This document shows positions 9,661-22,352 of a stretch of 64,000 nucleotides of DNA, in pieces. A program made the translations under genes and the position numbers. Origin of the DNA: Triangularia verruculosa. Lineage: Eukaryota > Ascomycota > Sordariomycetes > Sordariales > Podosporaceae. The DNA lies in the NCBI GenBank assembly GCA_033296885.1, contig MU863906.1, positions 124,001 to 188,000 on the forward strand. Direction: 5' to 3'. The notes below the pieces were generated by a model. That model searched no databases and was not told where the DNA came from. It saw only the letters and a program-made list of their open reading frames with translations. Positions within the stretch are counted from its first letter, which is position 1, and the number at the start of each line of letters is the position of its first letter.

Positions 9661-12277
9661 TCAAGCCCTGTAAACACCAACATTGCTCGCAAAAGTATTC
9701 CTGTTCTCGTCCCACCCGCTGCCACCGACCATAGCCCCATTCCTCGTCACCATCTCCCTCGTCCCGATCGTGTTGAGGTTATACACGACCACATTCTCCC
9801 CGCTGCCCTCTATGCTCGTGATCCTCTGCTGGCACGTCTGGCCCGCATTGAACGTCGAGCACGCGGTGGAGTAGTTGTCAAAGAAGGAGTACAACCCGGC
9901 TCCGTACACGAGAATGTTCTTGCTGTTCTGCACCCTGAGACCCCACGCGGCAGCGCAGTTCCCGGGGATCCCAACACACTGAGCGCGGTAGTCGGGGTCC
10001 GAGTACTTGGCCACGGGCGGGAAGGGAACGAGGGAGTTGGGGATCGGGGCGAAGTAAGGGGATTCGGTCTGGATCTGGCCCATGAAGATGTCCGAGGTGG
10101 AGGTGAGCTGGTATTGGTACAGCACGTGGTGCTCGGAACCGGTGCCCCAGAGCCAGAAGGGGCCTTGGGTTGATTCGATTACTTTTTGGTCATGCTGGTT
10201 AGTACTGAGGGCGCAAAAAGACAAAGGAGGAGGAAGGTTAACGTACAGAGACCACGGCCGGTGTAAATCGTGATTTGGGTGTTGAGCTGCTCGTCGATAT
10301 CATGGTCGGCCGTCCTGTTTCACGTCAGTTTCTGCCCGCTCGCCATCAAATACAGAGAAGAAAAGGAAAAGGCAACCCACCACAACCACACGTTCTCCAT
10401 ATACAACCCCCTAGCCCCCTTGGTCACATGCATCGCCATAAAAGCCACAATGCAGTTCTTGTCCACCGACGCATTTCCCGGCTTCTTCAAGCACTGCCCG
10501 ATCTGCTGCTGCGTCCCGGTAAACCCGCCGATTCTCACATGGACATCCCACATGCCGCTCGGCTGCCCGCCCGTCGTGGCAAGGTTGTACTCGATGCAGA
10601 TCGCACCCGCCTGGGCGTTTTGCGTAGAGACGATGAAGTCGCTCAGCTCAACGTAGCCCGCCTGTCCGGACGATGTGCCCACCTGCACGACCGGGCGGGG
10701 GTTGTTCATGTCGTTGAAGTACCCCCCGGACGAGAGGATGACGGGGTAGGCCTCTCCGACGATCCGAGCCGAAGGGGGGATGACGATGGTGGAGGTGACG
10801 CGGTAGAGGCCGTGGTCGAGGAACAGGATCTTGTTTTGGGCGACGGCCGTGTTGATTGCGTTTTGGAGGGCGGCCGTGTCGTCGGCCGCGGCGTCGCCTC
10901 TTGCGCCAAATGATCGGACCGAGAGGAAATCGGAGGCCGGGGTGTTTTCATATTGGGGCTTGGAGCGGACGTAGTATCTTCCGTTGGATGCTAACAGAGA
11001 TGCGGGACGGGGGTTGGGGTTGATGGGCCCTGAGAACCGGGGGACGTTGGTGCCGCGGTCGAGGAGGTGCCCGAGAGCCCAGGCTTGGATGGTACTTGAC
11101 CCAGACGTGCCCCCCAGCATGGTCCCGCTGGGTCCTTGAACCGCGACGGCGACGTTGTTGAGCTGGATGTTTTCGATGACGAGGCTGCCGGCGGTAGGAG
11201 GGTTGGCAGACGGTGTCCAAGCTGTCTTGATGGCGACGGGGGTGTTGGTGAAGGTGCTGTCAAAGAGGGTAACAGAGCCGACGTTGATGTTGCTGGGACC
11301 ACCGGCGGACAGGTCAAGACCTACGCCGCAGTTGTTGATGGACAGCCCGTGGTAGGTCCAGCCCCAGTTCCAAATCTGGATGATGGCTGTTTTGCAGTTG
11401 TTGAACTTCAGGTTCCGCATGGTGTACTGCTGGTTGCCCATGCTGGCGCCGGTAGCTCCGCCGTTGAAGGTCAAGTCGGCCATCATGCCGCCGCTTCCCT
11501 CCTCGATGAAGAGACCAACGTGGACGACGTCGGGGGTGGACGGCATGTTGAAGACGATGTTCTGCAGGCTGGTTGCCTGAGAAGTCGGCCAATGCATGCC
11601 CGTCGCTGCCGTCCCCGGGGGAATGGCAGTGGTGTCAATCACGAAGTTGCGGATCTGGCGGAAGAAGACATTGACTGCCTGCCAGTTGAGCACCTGGGTG
11701 TAGTACGGATTGCCATCGATCAGCCCGAAGCCCTGGAAGTTGGCCGTGGCCTTGAGAGTCGGTGGGGCGGAAGCATCGCCGACCAGATGTGTGAAGTACG
11801 CTGGGAGAATCGAGGACGAGATGAGGTAGGTGCCGGCCGGGAAATAAACAATTGCAGGTGTAGTGGTGGTTGATGCCTTTGGCTTGTCAATGCCGTGTTC
11901 CACAGGCTTATTGTTTGTTGGATAGACTTACACATCCCCTGTTGCAAGGGTTTCCAGCATTGATAGCGGCATTGATAGCAGCAGTATCATCGGTCCTTCC
12001 ATCACCTGCATACCATCAGCATCAATTGATTCTCAGACTCTTCTGGGGCTTTCGAAATTGCCTTACCTCTGGCGCCATAGTCCCTCACATTGCGAAAGAC
12101 TGGATAGTTCGGCTGAGCAAAGGGTGCAAGGCCTCGATCTACCTCTCAACGCGTCAGCAGCCACACCATCAACCATCAAAGACAAGAGCTAGACTCACGA
12201 GGGATATCACCAAGCCAGTAAGCCTGCGCTGTAGAGGCAACAGCGGCGACGGCCGCCAACAACGAGCTGAAACGCAT
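9661..12277 (-). CDS. Secreted glucan 1,3-beta-glucosidase, GH55
   Basis: Six exons (minus): 12199-12277, 12138-12067, 12005-11932, 11876-10381, 10314-10247 and 10181-9661, giving 769 residues, normal for GH55. The N-terminus is a signal peptide (MRFSSLLAAVAAVASTAQA). Two pectate-lyase-like beta-helix halves follow, each opening with a similar motif: NVRDYGARGDGRTDDTAA in the first and SVRSFGARGDAAADDTAA in the second. Conserved GH55 landmarks include AIVYFPAGTYLISSSI, WTADHDID and GSEHHVLYQYQL; the Glu in the last is, from family knowledge, the likely general acid. The enzyme releases glucose from beta-1,3-glucan ends, used in wall turnover or fungal/plant glucan digestion. A TATA-like box (gatatatatacc, about 12483-12494) lies some 210 nt upstream of the ATG. 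The third intron's acceptor (AAAG before GCATCA) was chosen because the nearer AAG lies too close to the TTGAC branch site. Confidence 0.92.
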
Positions 12278-14482
12278 GACAGAAAACCAGCACCTATGGT
12301 CCACCAATGCGTGGTAGAGGGAGGTGAAAAGAAGGTTAGGTTTGAAGAAAACCAACTAAGGGCTTTTTTCTCCCTTGCCCTTACTTCGGCGTGGCTTTTC
12401 GAATGTGTCCACAGAGGCTGAGTGCCGTGGTTGAGAAAAGTGAAACCTTGATTCTCTCCATTCCCCAAGTGGCCAGTCCCAGGGATATATATACCTTCAA
12501 CATTCCGGGAAGCCGGGGCAAGACACACACTCAACCTGGTCTGGCTGACCCTTGAGACAATTCACTTACGTACACGTGCGTTGCTTCCGAAGTGGTGGCA
12601 ACGAGAACAGGAGCGGCGATGTTGTGATCCAACACACCAAAAAGCCTGCCTGGGACCAGCCATCTTGGATGGGGAGGGACAAAAAGCAACGACGCTAGGG
12701 ATGGCCTCGCACGCGGCATTGGTGGCAAGGCAGCATGTGTTCTGTGTTTCTCCATGTGTCTACTCCCAAGTTTACTCGGTGGAGTGTGTCATGTAACCAT
12801 CACCTTCACAACGAAGCCAAGATACAGTCTGCCATCGGGTGCGAGGTGAGGTTACTACCAGCAATCCGATCCCGAATGAATGGGTAGGCGGACGGCATAA
12901 CTGCGGTCGATATGCCGGAAACACGCATTACCCCGGACTAGATCTCGGTGATATCTGGGGAACTTTGATACTGCCAGTTCCCCATCCAAGGGAGAGGAGA
13001 TGTGGATGTCGGATAACTGGGTGGAAATTCCTAGCCAGAGCATCGACTCGGCACTCTCCGCCCCGTCTGTTGTCCTAAAACTACATTGCCCACGGCTGCG
13101 CATGAGCAAACCATCATAAAGATTTTTAGCTTATTACCAAGATTTACTTGTCCATGAGCGCATGGAAAATGCGACAGCTCACTCGAACAGCTCCTCCATG
13201 CGCCACCGATGTGGGCATAACAGCAGCTGAGCAAAACTATCGCATCCTGTGATGTTGATCTGCCTCGACCCGAATGTCGTCTGCGCGGGGCTTCCAACCA
13301 AGACGCGGCAAAATACGGAAAGAAGCGAATGCACTGGGGTTAAAGAAAGGATATGATGTGAAGAGGTTCAACTAGATGAAGGGGTCAAGTCTGGCCCCCC
13401 TGGCTCGGGCGTTACATTTGATTCGCTCGGCCGGCCGAACTATCCAACTACAGACGGATGTGAATGCAAGAAATAGGGCCGGATACTACCAAACAGAGCG
13501 CCCCGGGTGACCATAACAAACCTGTGATGAGGAGTCGATCAAAGTCCCTTCCGGGGCTTAGAATCTGTTACGTCTGACCTTTTCAAGGTAGCTTACCCCA
13601 GTTAGTAAGGTAGCACGATGAAGTAAGTAAAGTTACTTGGGAGTGTTACACCAACTGATCACTGCCTGTCGATCTCCACAGGAAAACTCCTACATAGTCG
13701 TAGGTAAAGGTGCCAAAGTGATCTCGATGGTCTCCGAGACATGATATTTCAGATTCGCGGCGGGAATAGCTCCAGTGGCTTTGTCACCCCCGACTCTTGC
13801 GGATTGTTATCGGCGGATCTGGCTGAATGTTGCAAGACATGCTTTCACATGGCTGGTTTCGTTGCCGAGTACTGATCCCGATTAGGTCATCGGCCGGAAG
13901 GCTTATATGTTCTCTCCTCCTTCTACTGGGGCGTTGCTTTTCCACTCAAGTGTGTGTTCCAGTAAATTTTGCAGGCCCTCGACCGGTGCAAAAGCGACTG
14001 CTCTGACGCTCACCATAAGAGGAGCAAAACCAAGCTACAGGCGCTGTTGGGCAGCCGAAGTCGGCATGTTTGGCCTTTTGAGAATGTAGTCAGCAACATA
14101 CACTGACTCCGACCTCGAAGAACCCCACGGCCATCCGCATCCCAATATCAAGGCGTGTCGCATGACGGAGGTCGACACCGAAAAGTATGCATCCTGTCAT
14201 CTATATGGTGAGGGGGTTGTGATCAGGCCGCCCGAGATGGTGTCGTGCGTGATGTTGACTCCATTTTGTAAATCGGTAGTTGGCATATTTTTTTCCCGCT
14301 CTCCAGACATCCGTAGCTTGGGCATCAACCAAAGGCTATCCAGTAGGGCTTCGGGCTCCGAGTGCCGAGAAACCTGTGGGGAAAAGCGAGGTCTGTGTCC
14401 CTGACAAAGGACCGTTTCATCATGAGGGCACCTCCAGTGAGGTCGGGAGACTTTCATGAATCTGATGATAGTCGGGTCGTAC
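12278..14482. other. Intergenic region upstream of the GH55 gene
   Basis: The part nearest the GH55 gene holds its promoter and leader. Beyond about 12.6 kb I see only short frames with no recognisable protein features and no RNA gene. Confidence 0.45.
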
Positions 14483-15367
14483 CTAACGGCGGCAGGCAGA
14501 CTGGTTTGGCCTCCAGGCTGGGTGGATTTTGCCTATTTGCAAAGAGGCAGGCGACATATTGCACTCAATACCTGGGGAGGATGTCGGGTGTAGGCGAGAC
14601 GTCAAATCGGTGCATTTTCGCCATACCTCTCCAAGTGCAGTAGTCTGTCCAAGTATTCATCATGCATCCTGCTGATCTGAACGTAAACAAATCGACCCGG
14701 CCTGCTCCCACTGGGCCGACGAAGCCAAGGATGGGCGGACCACCGGCGATAGTATCCATTAGGCTTGGGGTTTTCTGGTCGGCAGGAAGGATGCTTTTGT
14801 CGTCGTTAGCCGTGACTGGCGCAGAAATTAGGACGAGACGAGCCACGGTATTTCAGGCTCCGTACCATAACCAGACGTGAAGGCGGTGTGAGGTTGATGA
14901 AAGACCTCATCCCGTCCGCCAGCCCAGACACGTCCAAGTTCTCTCCCGTTCTCCGCATTTTGCGAGCGGATTTCGCGGGGCCCCGCACTAATAAAATCCG
15001 GAGTGACAGGGATGTCGTTCTCCAAGCGTTTCCCCAAAGTGGTCCCCGCCTCCACACCTCCAAAACACCTGCTGACGTCGAGGACAAGTTTTGGGTTGTG
15101 GGGGTAAATGTTGAGATGGTGAGCGTGAGAGTCGTATGTGACTGGTAATGCTTCCGCACCCGTACCTGCGAGACATACGCAAAGCTGGTTCGGGGTAGGA
15201 TTCCCACGTTCTGGGTTCCGAATATTAAACAACAAAAGGTTGGAAAACGGTTCCTCGGTTCCGTGACTTTCAGGTGTTTGTGGTTGAGATGCACCCCGCT
15301 TTCTAGTGTAACCCGCACAGAGCTCGGCTCTTTTCCCCGTCGATGGTACCGTCAATGGGACTGTCAT
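14483..15367 (-). CDS. Hypothetical three-exon gene, unrecognised
   Basis: Candidate exons (minus) 15367-14866, 14815-14627 and 14571-14483 join without a stop into 259 residues. The two introns are 50 and 55 nt, with donors GTACGG and GTATGG, branch-like CCTAATT and TTTGACG, and acceptors GCCAG and CCCAG. The first exon alone is an open frame of over 165 codons from an ATG. The C-terminal part has several Cys and Trp (MMNTWTDYCTWRG, then GIECNMS). A segment near NPKLVLDVSRCFGG faintly recalls sugar-binding beta-trefoil proteins, but this is too weak for a call. There is no signal peptide. A second long frame overlaps exon 1 on the same strand, which lowers confidence. Confidence 0.25.
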
Positions 15368-15506
15368 GATGTGTTTGCGTACAGAGGAGAGCGTTCATGC
15401 GGTTTGTTGCCGGCGGCTCGCTGCATGATGACCAAGCAAAAGCCTGATTCATCGACACGAACGAACAGGGCAGAGCTTCGTCGGCAAATATTGATGTAGG
15501 CCCTAT

Positions 15507-15710
15507 ATGCCACGATCACACCTTTAAAATAGTAAAAAAGACCTATTCACTATCTTCTTTGGGCTTATTACTATCTTGTAACACGGTAAAAGTATCTTTT
15601 AAAGTGTTCTTACTATCTTCCAAGGCCTATGAACTATCTCTTAAGGGGAATTAACTATCTTTCAATACTGTATTTCCCGTTTGCAGTGCCAGTCTTTTTG
15701 TCCAGGACGT
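15507..15710 (+). mobile_element. MITE-like element, copy 1 (left end lost)
   Basis: About 204 bp, closely related to the copies at 30594, 38789 and 63319. The right end is intact: TTTGCAGTGCCAGTCTTTTT followed by GTCCAGGACGT. The left terminal repeat seems deleted, because the sequence passes from atgcc directly into the internal block beginning acgatcacacc. The interior is AT-rich with repeated ctattaactatcttt-like units. No coding capacity. Confidence 0.8.
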
Positions 15711-17026
15711 GTATGCGCAGATGAAGGCTCGTTACGATCAATGGAGAAGCCAGCAGCAGTGTTCGAGAAGCATTGGGTTGAGATGGCGTCGCGGGGCTAC
15801 AGCGGGTCCAGAGCCTTGGCAGCTGTCCCCCACCACATGCGGAGATGAATGAGGGCACAGACCACTGGGCGCACCAAACACCCACATTTCCCCAGATTAT
15901 TATTTCAGTGCCCGCATGATTGGCGCCTGGATTTGTTGTCCCGCAAAACAACTTCCAGCTGAAGATGCCGTCATGCTGAGCTACGACCCGATGCTCGGGG
16001 GGTCTGGTGACGGGATGGCTGGGACTGCAGCTGCAGCGATAGCTTAGCTGCCACAGCATGCATTATCAAAAGAACAGGAACACAGGAGTTGCTGCTGCTT
16101 ATGTCGCTGCTTATGTCACGAGAGACAAACGAACATCCTTCTCCTCTTTTTCTCCTCTTTCTCGTTCCCCCACACTCCGTTTCTTCCGACTACCGAGTCC
16201 CTCTTTTTCCCCGCCTCCGCGTTTTTGTTGGCGCTGGAAACGCACCCGGCCCCTGCCTCGCTTGTCGTGTGCTTGTGTGCTTGTGTGCTTGTGTGCCTGG
16301 GCCTGATCTCCTGTCGTTGTTTGTGTCTCTTTTCTCCGCTTCTGTCTCTCCAAGCAAATCGCCAATTCTTTCTCTCCGCCTCGCCCACCGAGAGACATTC
16401 CAACAATTGCTGCCCGCACGGCGCTTCGACGCCCGTTTATCCTACGAGTCAGGTCCACCGCTTCCACGCAGTGTTCGGTTCCCCATTCGACCCTCGCCCA
16501 TCCCCGCAATACCTGACTGCGGAACAGCTTGGTCCCCAGCTGAGCTTGTGTCTTTGTCGTCATCTGACGTCGGGCTACCTCAAAGGGCTACCTCAAAGGG
16601 CTACTGTCACTCTCTCTTCAAGATTGAGCGTGGTTATTACCAGTCAGGAAGCAGAGGGTGGCAGCAGACAAAAGCAACCAGTCAGGATTCAGAGGAAAGC
16701 AGCTGGCTGATATCATCATACCGAGACCACCCAAGCATCCAGGGCATGTCTTTGTGTTGCTTGACCCAGATCCAGATCCAGATTCGGCCACCCATTCCTG
16801 CCCCCTCACGCGCCGACACAGACACGAACACCCCGCACATCTAAAAACATTGCTTGGCCTCCTCGTCTTCTATTTGGCCCCAGCTCCCCCTTCCCACAGC
16901 CCCCCCTTCTTCCCCCTTTCCCCCACACTCGAGCCTTTGTGGCTTTCTCCTCTCTCTCCACTGGGCCCTACTGTACAGTACAGATTGATACCCCAATTAT
17001 TGCGCCAGGAAACCTTCCCACACGCC
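15711..17026. other. Leader and promoter region of the C2H2 factor gene
   Basis: Strongly pyrimidine-rich on the plus strand from about 16.1 to 17.0 kb, as in long fungal 5' leaders. It contains short tandem repeats: a GTGCTTGT-type array near 16263-16302 and a repeated aaagggctacctc unit near 16569-16600. No separate gene could be supported. Confidence 0.5.
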
Positions 17027-17765
17027 ATGCAGCCCCTACAATCCATCGAGACGCCCGCCCCTGCCACTGCCGAAGAGAATGGGGAAACCCGGCAGCAGAA
17101 GCCCAAGACGCTGCCGTGCAAGTACTGTAGCAAATGCTTCAGGTAGGTACCTCTCTACCTAGGACCCAGGAATGTCGCATATTGACTTACATTACCTCCT
17201 GGATTAGGCGCGTGGAACATGTTCAGAGGCACGAGAGGACTCATACCAAGGAAAAGCCCTTTTCTTGCGAGTGGCCCAGATGTGGAAAACACTTTGGACG
17301 CCGGTAAGTTTCCCCTGCTCACTGTGATAGCTGGTGCGTGACCTTGCTCGTGTGCCCTGGCGCTGCAACTGCATGCGTTTGGCGCGCGTGGGACGTGGGT
17401 TCACACCGCACTACCTACCAAACTCCAACACCTCCTTACCCCCCTCAGTGCCCCCCCATATTCCAGGCCTTTCAGGTCGCCTTTTCTATCTCGACATCGC
17501 TTCATCGTGTTTGCCCTAGACCACCCAGCCTCTCTTGGTGCCCCGCTAGCTTTCCTCGTGTCGCCGTCTGTCTTCGGAAAAGCATACTGACATGGACATC
17601 AGAGATTTGCTGTCCCGTCATCATAAACTTGTTCACTCCAACGAGGCGGCCAGTAACAAAGATGGTAGCGGCCACAGAGCGCGAAAGCCCTCTGCGGCGG
17701 GCGTTGGTGTTGGACCTGTTGATAACCATGGCGATGTGAAGATGCTCGGCATGCAACCGCAGCCG

Positions 17766-17818
<53 letters not shown>

Positions 17819-20294
17819 TCAAATGTACCGACAAGAAGTCTTGCAGCCTTCAGTTGTGTCGCCGATCGCCCCTGATCCGCGCATGTCGGCGCGGGGTCCA
17901 GCTTGCAACCTCGACCTGCTATCTGACGCGGCTACACATCTGGCCTCGGCCGGCGAGGTGAACAATATGCAGCCGTCTATGATGTCTGGCATATCCGACC
18001 ACCAACCTCCACCGCCACCGCTCGCCCCCGTGAAGACGTACCATGATGCTAATCCTTACGGTGATCGGGTTCGGGAGCAGGACCCGGGCGTCATGTCCGG
18101 TGTATACCCGACTCAGCCGCCCCCCTTTGAGGACTACAACCTATTCTTGGACGATTACGGAACACAGCATTTCCTACCACCGGGACTCGAGATGGATCAG
18201 GGCTTCGGATCATGGTCTCGACTCGGGGGCGACATGCGTGGGCCGTCAAAGCCTGCTTCAGCCTTTCCGTCCCGATTTCCTTCCCTCCAGCCCGATGCCC
18301 GGGATCCGTCTGATGGTTCTAGATTGCATGAAGATGGTATACAGTCCTCCAACTGGAGGATCGCGGGTGCCAACCATATTGCCATCAAAAACAGGCTGGA
18401 TGAGTTTTCTTCGGTTCTTCCCGCCGATTTTGTTTTCCCATCTCGGCATACTCTGAATAGGTTCCTCGATGGGTATATCAGCGGATTTCACGAGCATCTT
18501 CCCTTCCTTCACTTGCCGACCCTAGCACCCATCGATCTGTCGCCCGAACTTTTGTTGGCCATCCTCGCTGTCGGCGCGCAATATCGGTTCGAAACCAACA
18601 GGGGTCATGCTCTGTGGTATGCCGCAAAGGCCGTGGCTTTGGAACAGATCCGCCGGAGGCATAGCCACGAGGTGCACGGCTTGCTCCCAACACCGGCGGC
18701 CTACAGCCCGCACTCAACCCGGCCATCACCAAGCTCTGGGTTCAGGCACTCGTTCCCGTCGGTCCATCAAGACCGTCCCATGACGCAAGAGACGCACAGA
18801 GAGCCTTAGTAATGACCCCCTTTTCACTTCCGACCTCATGATTGCTAACCAGCATTCTAGCTCTCCGAACACACCTCATGCTCGTCTCGAAACAATCCAA
18901 GCCATCCTCCTCCTTTTCGCGGTCGGCCTCTGGGGGCCCAAGGCGATCCTCCACGAAGCTCTCGGCTTGCAGAGTCAACTCGCCGTGTTGGTTCGCGAGG
19001 AAGGCCTGGTTGGGGAATCCAACCAGCAAACAGTTGACCACGAGACTTGGATTCGCCATGAAGCTGCTACACGCACAAAGCTGGTCGCGTTTTGTTTCTT
19101 CAACCTCTGCAGTATCGCCTACAACACACCGCCTCTGCTGCTGACATCCGATGTCCATCTTTTCCTGCCCAGCCCATCTCGATTATGGAGAGCAGAAACA
19201 AGCTGGCAGTGGCAAGAGGCCCGACAAACCTGTCAGTTCGTCGACATCACCCTGCAAGATGCCTTCTTGAGACTTCTCAACCGATCTTCTCAGGTCCCGC
19301 CTCCGCCACTGACCTCACTGGGAAATTACGTCCTCATCCACGCCTTGATTCAGCACATTTTCCTCCTCAAGCAAACATCCTTTACCAGCCTTTCACCATA
19401 TGACTTCCACCGGGGAATGAAGACAGACGATGTCGAGGAAGTCGCTCACGCCTTACGGGCGTGGCAGGCCGGAGTAGAACAGCACCGCCAAATTAGAGCC
19501 AACGAATCAGGGGGGCCGGGAGCTTCGACGGACAGCTTCTCCGGGGGGCCGGTAGCGTTCAACTCGGCAGCCTTGTTGAGGCTGGCTTACATCAGGTTGT
19601 ATACTGACCTGAGCCCGAGCAGGAGCTTGGAGACGAGGGATCATGTGCTGATTGCGTCGGCGTTTAATGACGCGCCAATGGTAGTGAGGAGCAAGAGGTT
19701 GTACGGGGCGGTGGTGCCGGCGGTGCATGCGCTGGCGCATTTGGTGAAGGTGGGAGTGAATTACGTGGCGAGGACTAAGAGTCTGGAGTGGAGCATGCAA
19801 CACTCTTGTGAGTTCGCTGCCTTTGTGTCTGTCGTTAGATGGTACTAATGTTTGGAATAGTATGCAACCTCGAATGCGCCATTCTCCTGTCCAAGTGGCT
19901 GTTGACGCTGTCCGCTATCGGCCCTGCTGATCACCCCCTGTCAGCTGAAGAAAGACACCTACTCGACATGGTCTGTAGAATGTTGGATGAGACAGAGTTC
20001 GCAGTGCCGATCGATCCTTCGCTGGGTGGTGGGAATGGAGGTGCGTCGTCGTCAGGTGGTCACCACCAGTCTCGGTCAATGGACATGACTGCTTCTGCCG
20101 CGACGGATAGTACGAAGCTACGGCAATTGGCGTGTGCGGTGGTGAGGTTGTGGGCAGAGACATTCAAGGGGGCACATATATTTGAGATTTTGAGGATCAT
20201 GGCGGCCGGGCTGGAGGGGTATGGGGACTTGATCGAGAAGCCGAGGGACAGGACACCGTTGGGCAAGTTTGTGGGCGGGCAGGGTTTGGGGTGA
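17027..20294 (+). CDS. C2H2 zinc-finger transcription factor with fungal-specific domain
   Basis: Exons 17027-17142, 17208-17303, 17603-18808, 18861-19807 and 19861-20294 give 932 residues. Two C2H2 fingers occupy about residues 28-85 (CKYCSKCF...HVQRHERTH and CEWPRCGKHFGRRDLLSRHH). Introns interrupt both fingers, and the exon joins restore them exactly. A long disordered region follows with a polyglutamine run (nt about 17766-17812). A Fungal_trans-type regulatory domain begins near FVFPSRHTLNRFLDGY and continues through TIQAILLLFAVGLWGPKAIL. The protein should act in the nucleus as a sequence-specific regulator; its targets are unknown. The intron at 18809-18860 has a weak GTAATG donor but a strong GCTAAC branch site. 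Confidence 0.88.
17757..17815 (+). repeat. CAG/CAA polyglutamine-coding repeat
   Basis: An in-frame run of CAG and CAA codons coding about eighteen Gln inside the zinc-finger factor. The codon mixture (cag blocks with a caacaacaa interruption) suggests slippage tempered by interruptions. Confidence 0.9.
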
Positions 20295-22352
20295 GGGAGG
20301 GGAAGGCATGAATGGACGAGAGGCTGATGAAGGACGGCGTCGCTTGTGTGTGTTGGTAAAGGGATTGGGATGGCCAACGATCTGCAACAGGACTATCACG
20401 GAGAGATAAGCCGAGTAGAGTGAGCTTGGACGCTCAGGAGATCGACAACTGCGTCGTTCACCGATAGGTTGGGAAAATCTGCGAATGCCAACGACCTGGG
20501 TTGCAGCACGATGAGGGAGGAGGCATGAGCTTTACCATCCTACCGCAAGACTCATTCGGCATCACTTGTAGTCGGCGCTGACCCCGAGTAGGGGCACACG
20601 ATTGTCATTGTTGAGAGAAGACGAACAGGATACGTGCCGAGAGGGTAGAGAACGAACGAGTAAGGGTGAAAAGAAGGGAAGAAAGGCATTTGGATTCATC
20701 CAGCGAGGGCGAAACCAGAGAGCACTTGGCCAGAGGGTCAATATCTCAACATCTCCTCTGGGAGCCAAATGACGAAGCGCAACTAGTTTTGCGCACATAT
20801 ATCTGCATATCTACCTACATACCACAAATCTCTAGAAGGCCAGTACAGACAATTTCTTGGCCGATTTATTAGACTGTTCTGCCCTCTTTTGGCCGGCCAG
20901 CAGTTGATCCCGCCCCTATCTTGATCAATGACATCACTCCGCCCCCTCCCCCCTTTTCTTACACTCCTATCCCATTGTCCACATTCTGATTTCAGATTTT
21001 CTCTTTCACTCAAACACCAAAACATCTTTCCCACTTTCACATAGTCAACCAATCACGTACCCACTTCCCAGTCGGCAATGCACGACAATGTCCGTCTGCC
21101 ACACTCGTTTACTATTGTCGATCCCTCTGGACAAAAGAACTACTTTGTAGTCGGCCTCGTGATAGAGGCAATTAGCGAGAATGTGTACCATGAAATCACC
21201 AAGGCCCGCATGGCTCAGTGGTAGAGCGCATCACTAGTAATGATGAGGTCGTCAGTTCGATTCTGGCTGTGGGCATACTCCGACAGATATCTTCTTTTGA
21301 AATCCTTTTGGATCGTTTTCCTATCCCCGAGAAGGGATGATAAACCTCCTTTTTTGTTTGTTTTGGTTTCTTAGCTTTGGTGTGGATGAATGGTATGTCT
21401 CGAGACTGGAATCTGTATTACCTTGGTGGAGCGTCTAGGTTTACGAACATTGTCTTATTATTGTGATTTGAGTGAGATAGGACCTCTAGAGGTTGGTAGT
21501 CATTTTTTTGATATTAAGGGGAAGAGAACTATGTGTTGTGAGTTCGTGGAAATTTGTCGTTAGTCTTGGGGAGGTTTTCCAAAGAATATTTGTTCGAGTA
21601 GATAGTGCTAGAGCTTTTTTACTTTGTTTCGACTTTGGTATAAGCTAGGAGTGATATCGTTTAACACATAAAGTTTGAAGATAGTCTACAGATATATATT
21701 CTCTTTATCTACGATCCCTCCCGCTAGACTTCTAGTTCTTAAACTTGGAAGAACTTGTTCCAGAGTTGGTATTGAACTGTGTATACCTAGATCGGTGACT
21801 TTTGGATGGCGGCAAGACCGCTTCTATCCAGTGGCATCAGATCTTTGGCTGAAATATAGGGAAAGGAGAGAGGGCGCTTTGAGAATGTCTGCCTAAAGCT
21901 GAGAGCACGTCGAGTCTCAAAGTTGGGATGACCTTTCTGGAGGGTTCATATTGCTTGATGGTGGTGGTCCTCCTTATCTGCCTTTGCCCTGAACAATCTT
22001 GATTGTTGAGATCCTGAGCTTAAATGGATGTGATGATTGCAATACTTCTGCCATTCTCTATGCACGAGCTGAATCGAAAACCGGGGCTTGTGATAAACAT
22101 GCAAAAATATTTTGTCTACGCAAAACCTTTCAAAAGGCCACCCCTTTTATGCGCTCTCTAGCTCTCGTGCAATCTACATCTAGATGCATTGTGTATGTAC
22201 AGGAAAATGTATGGAAATATGGCTGCCAGTAAAAGAGCAAAATCTTGCTCGCGCCCGCCACTGCTCGCCCCTGGGGTATCTATCATCCCTTTTCATTCTC
22301 CGATTTTAAACTCATGCGCGCGTGCTCCACAACCACTATAAACCAAGTCCGC
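20295..22352. other. Intergenic region containing one tRNA gene
   Basis: Apart from the tRNA-Thr at 21204-21275 I see no gene. The part after the tRNA (21.3-22.2 kb) is AT-rich with only short frames. The last few hundred bases before 22353 should hold the 3' end of the carrier gene. Confidence 0.5.
21204..21275 (+). tRNA. tRNA-Thr (AGT anticodon)
   Basis: A 72-nt cloverleaf: acceptor arm GCCCGCA pairs with TGTGGGC (one G-U), D-arm GCTC...GAGC, anticodon stem CATCA/TGATG with loop CTAGTAA (anticodon AGT), and T-arm GTCAG TTCGATT CTGGC. The A-box (tggctcagtgg) and B-box (gttcgattc) promoters are present. There is no intron and no encoded CCA. A T-rich run follows about 60 nt downstream. It is identical to the copy at 43714. 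Confidence 0.95.

Noticed and set aside
15655..16059. A 134-codon minus-strand frame next to MITE copy 1
   Set aside because: Its end lies inside the mobile element and no protein feature is visible.
16089..16844. A 251-codon plus-strand frame upstream of the C2H2 factor
   Set aside because: Lies in the pyrimidine-rich leader, is Ser/Leu/Pro-rich by composition, and overlaps other frames of similar length; no domain seen.
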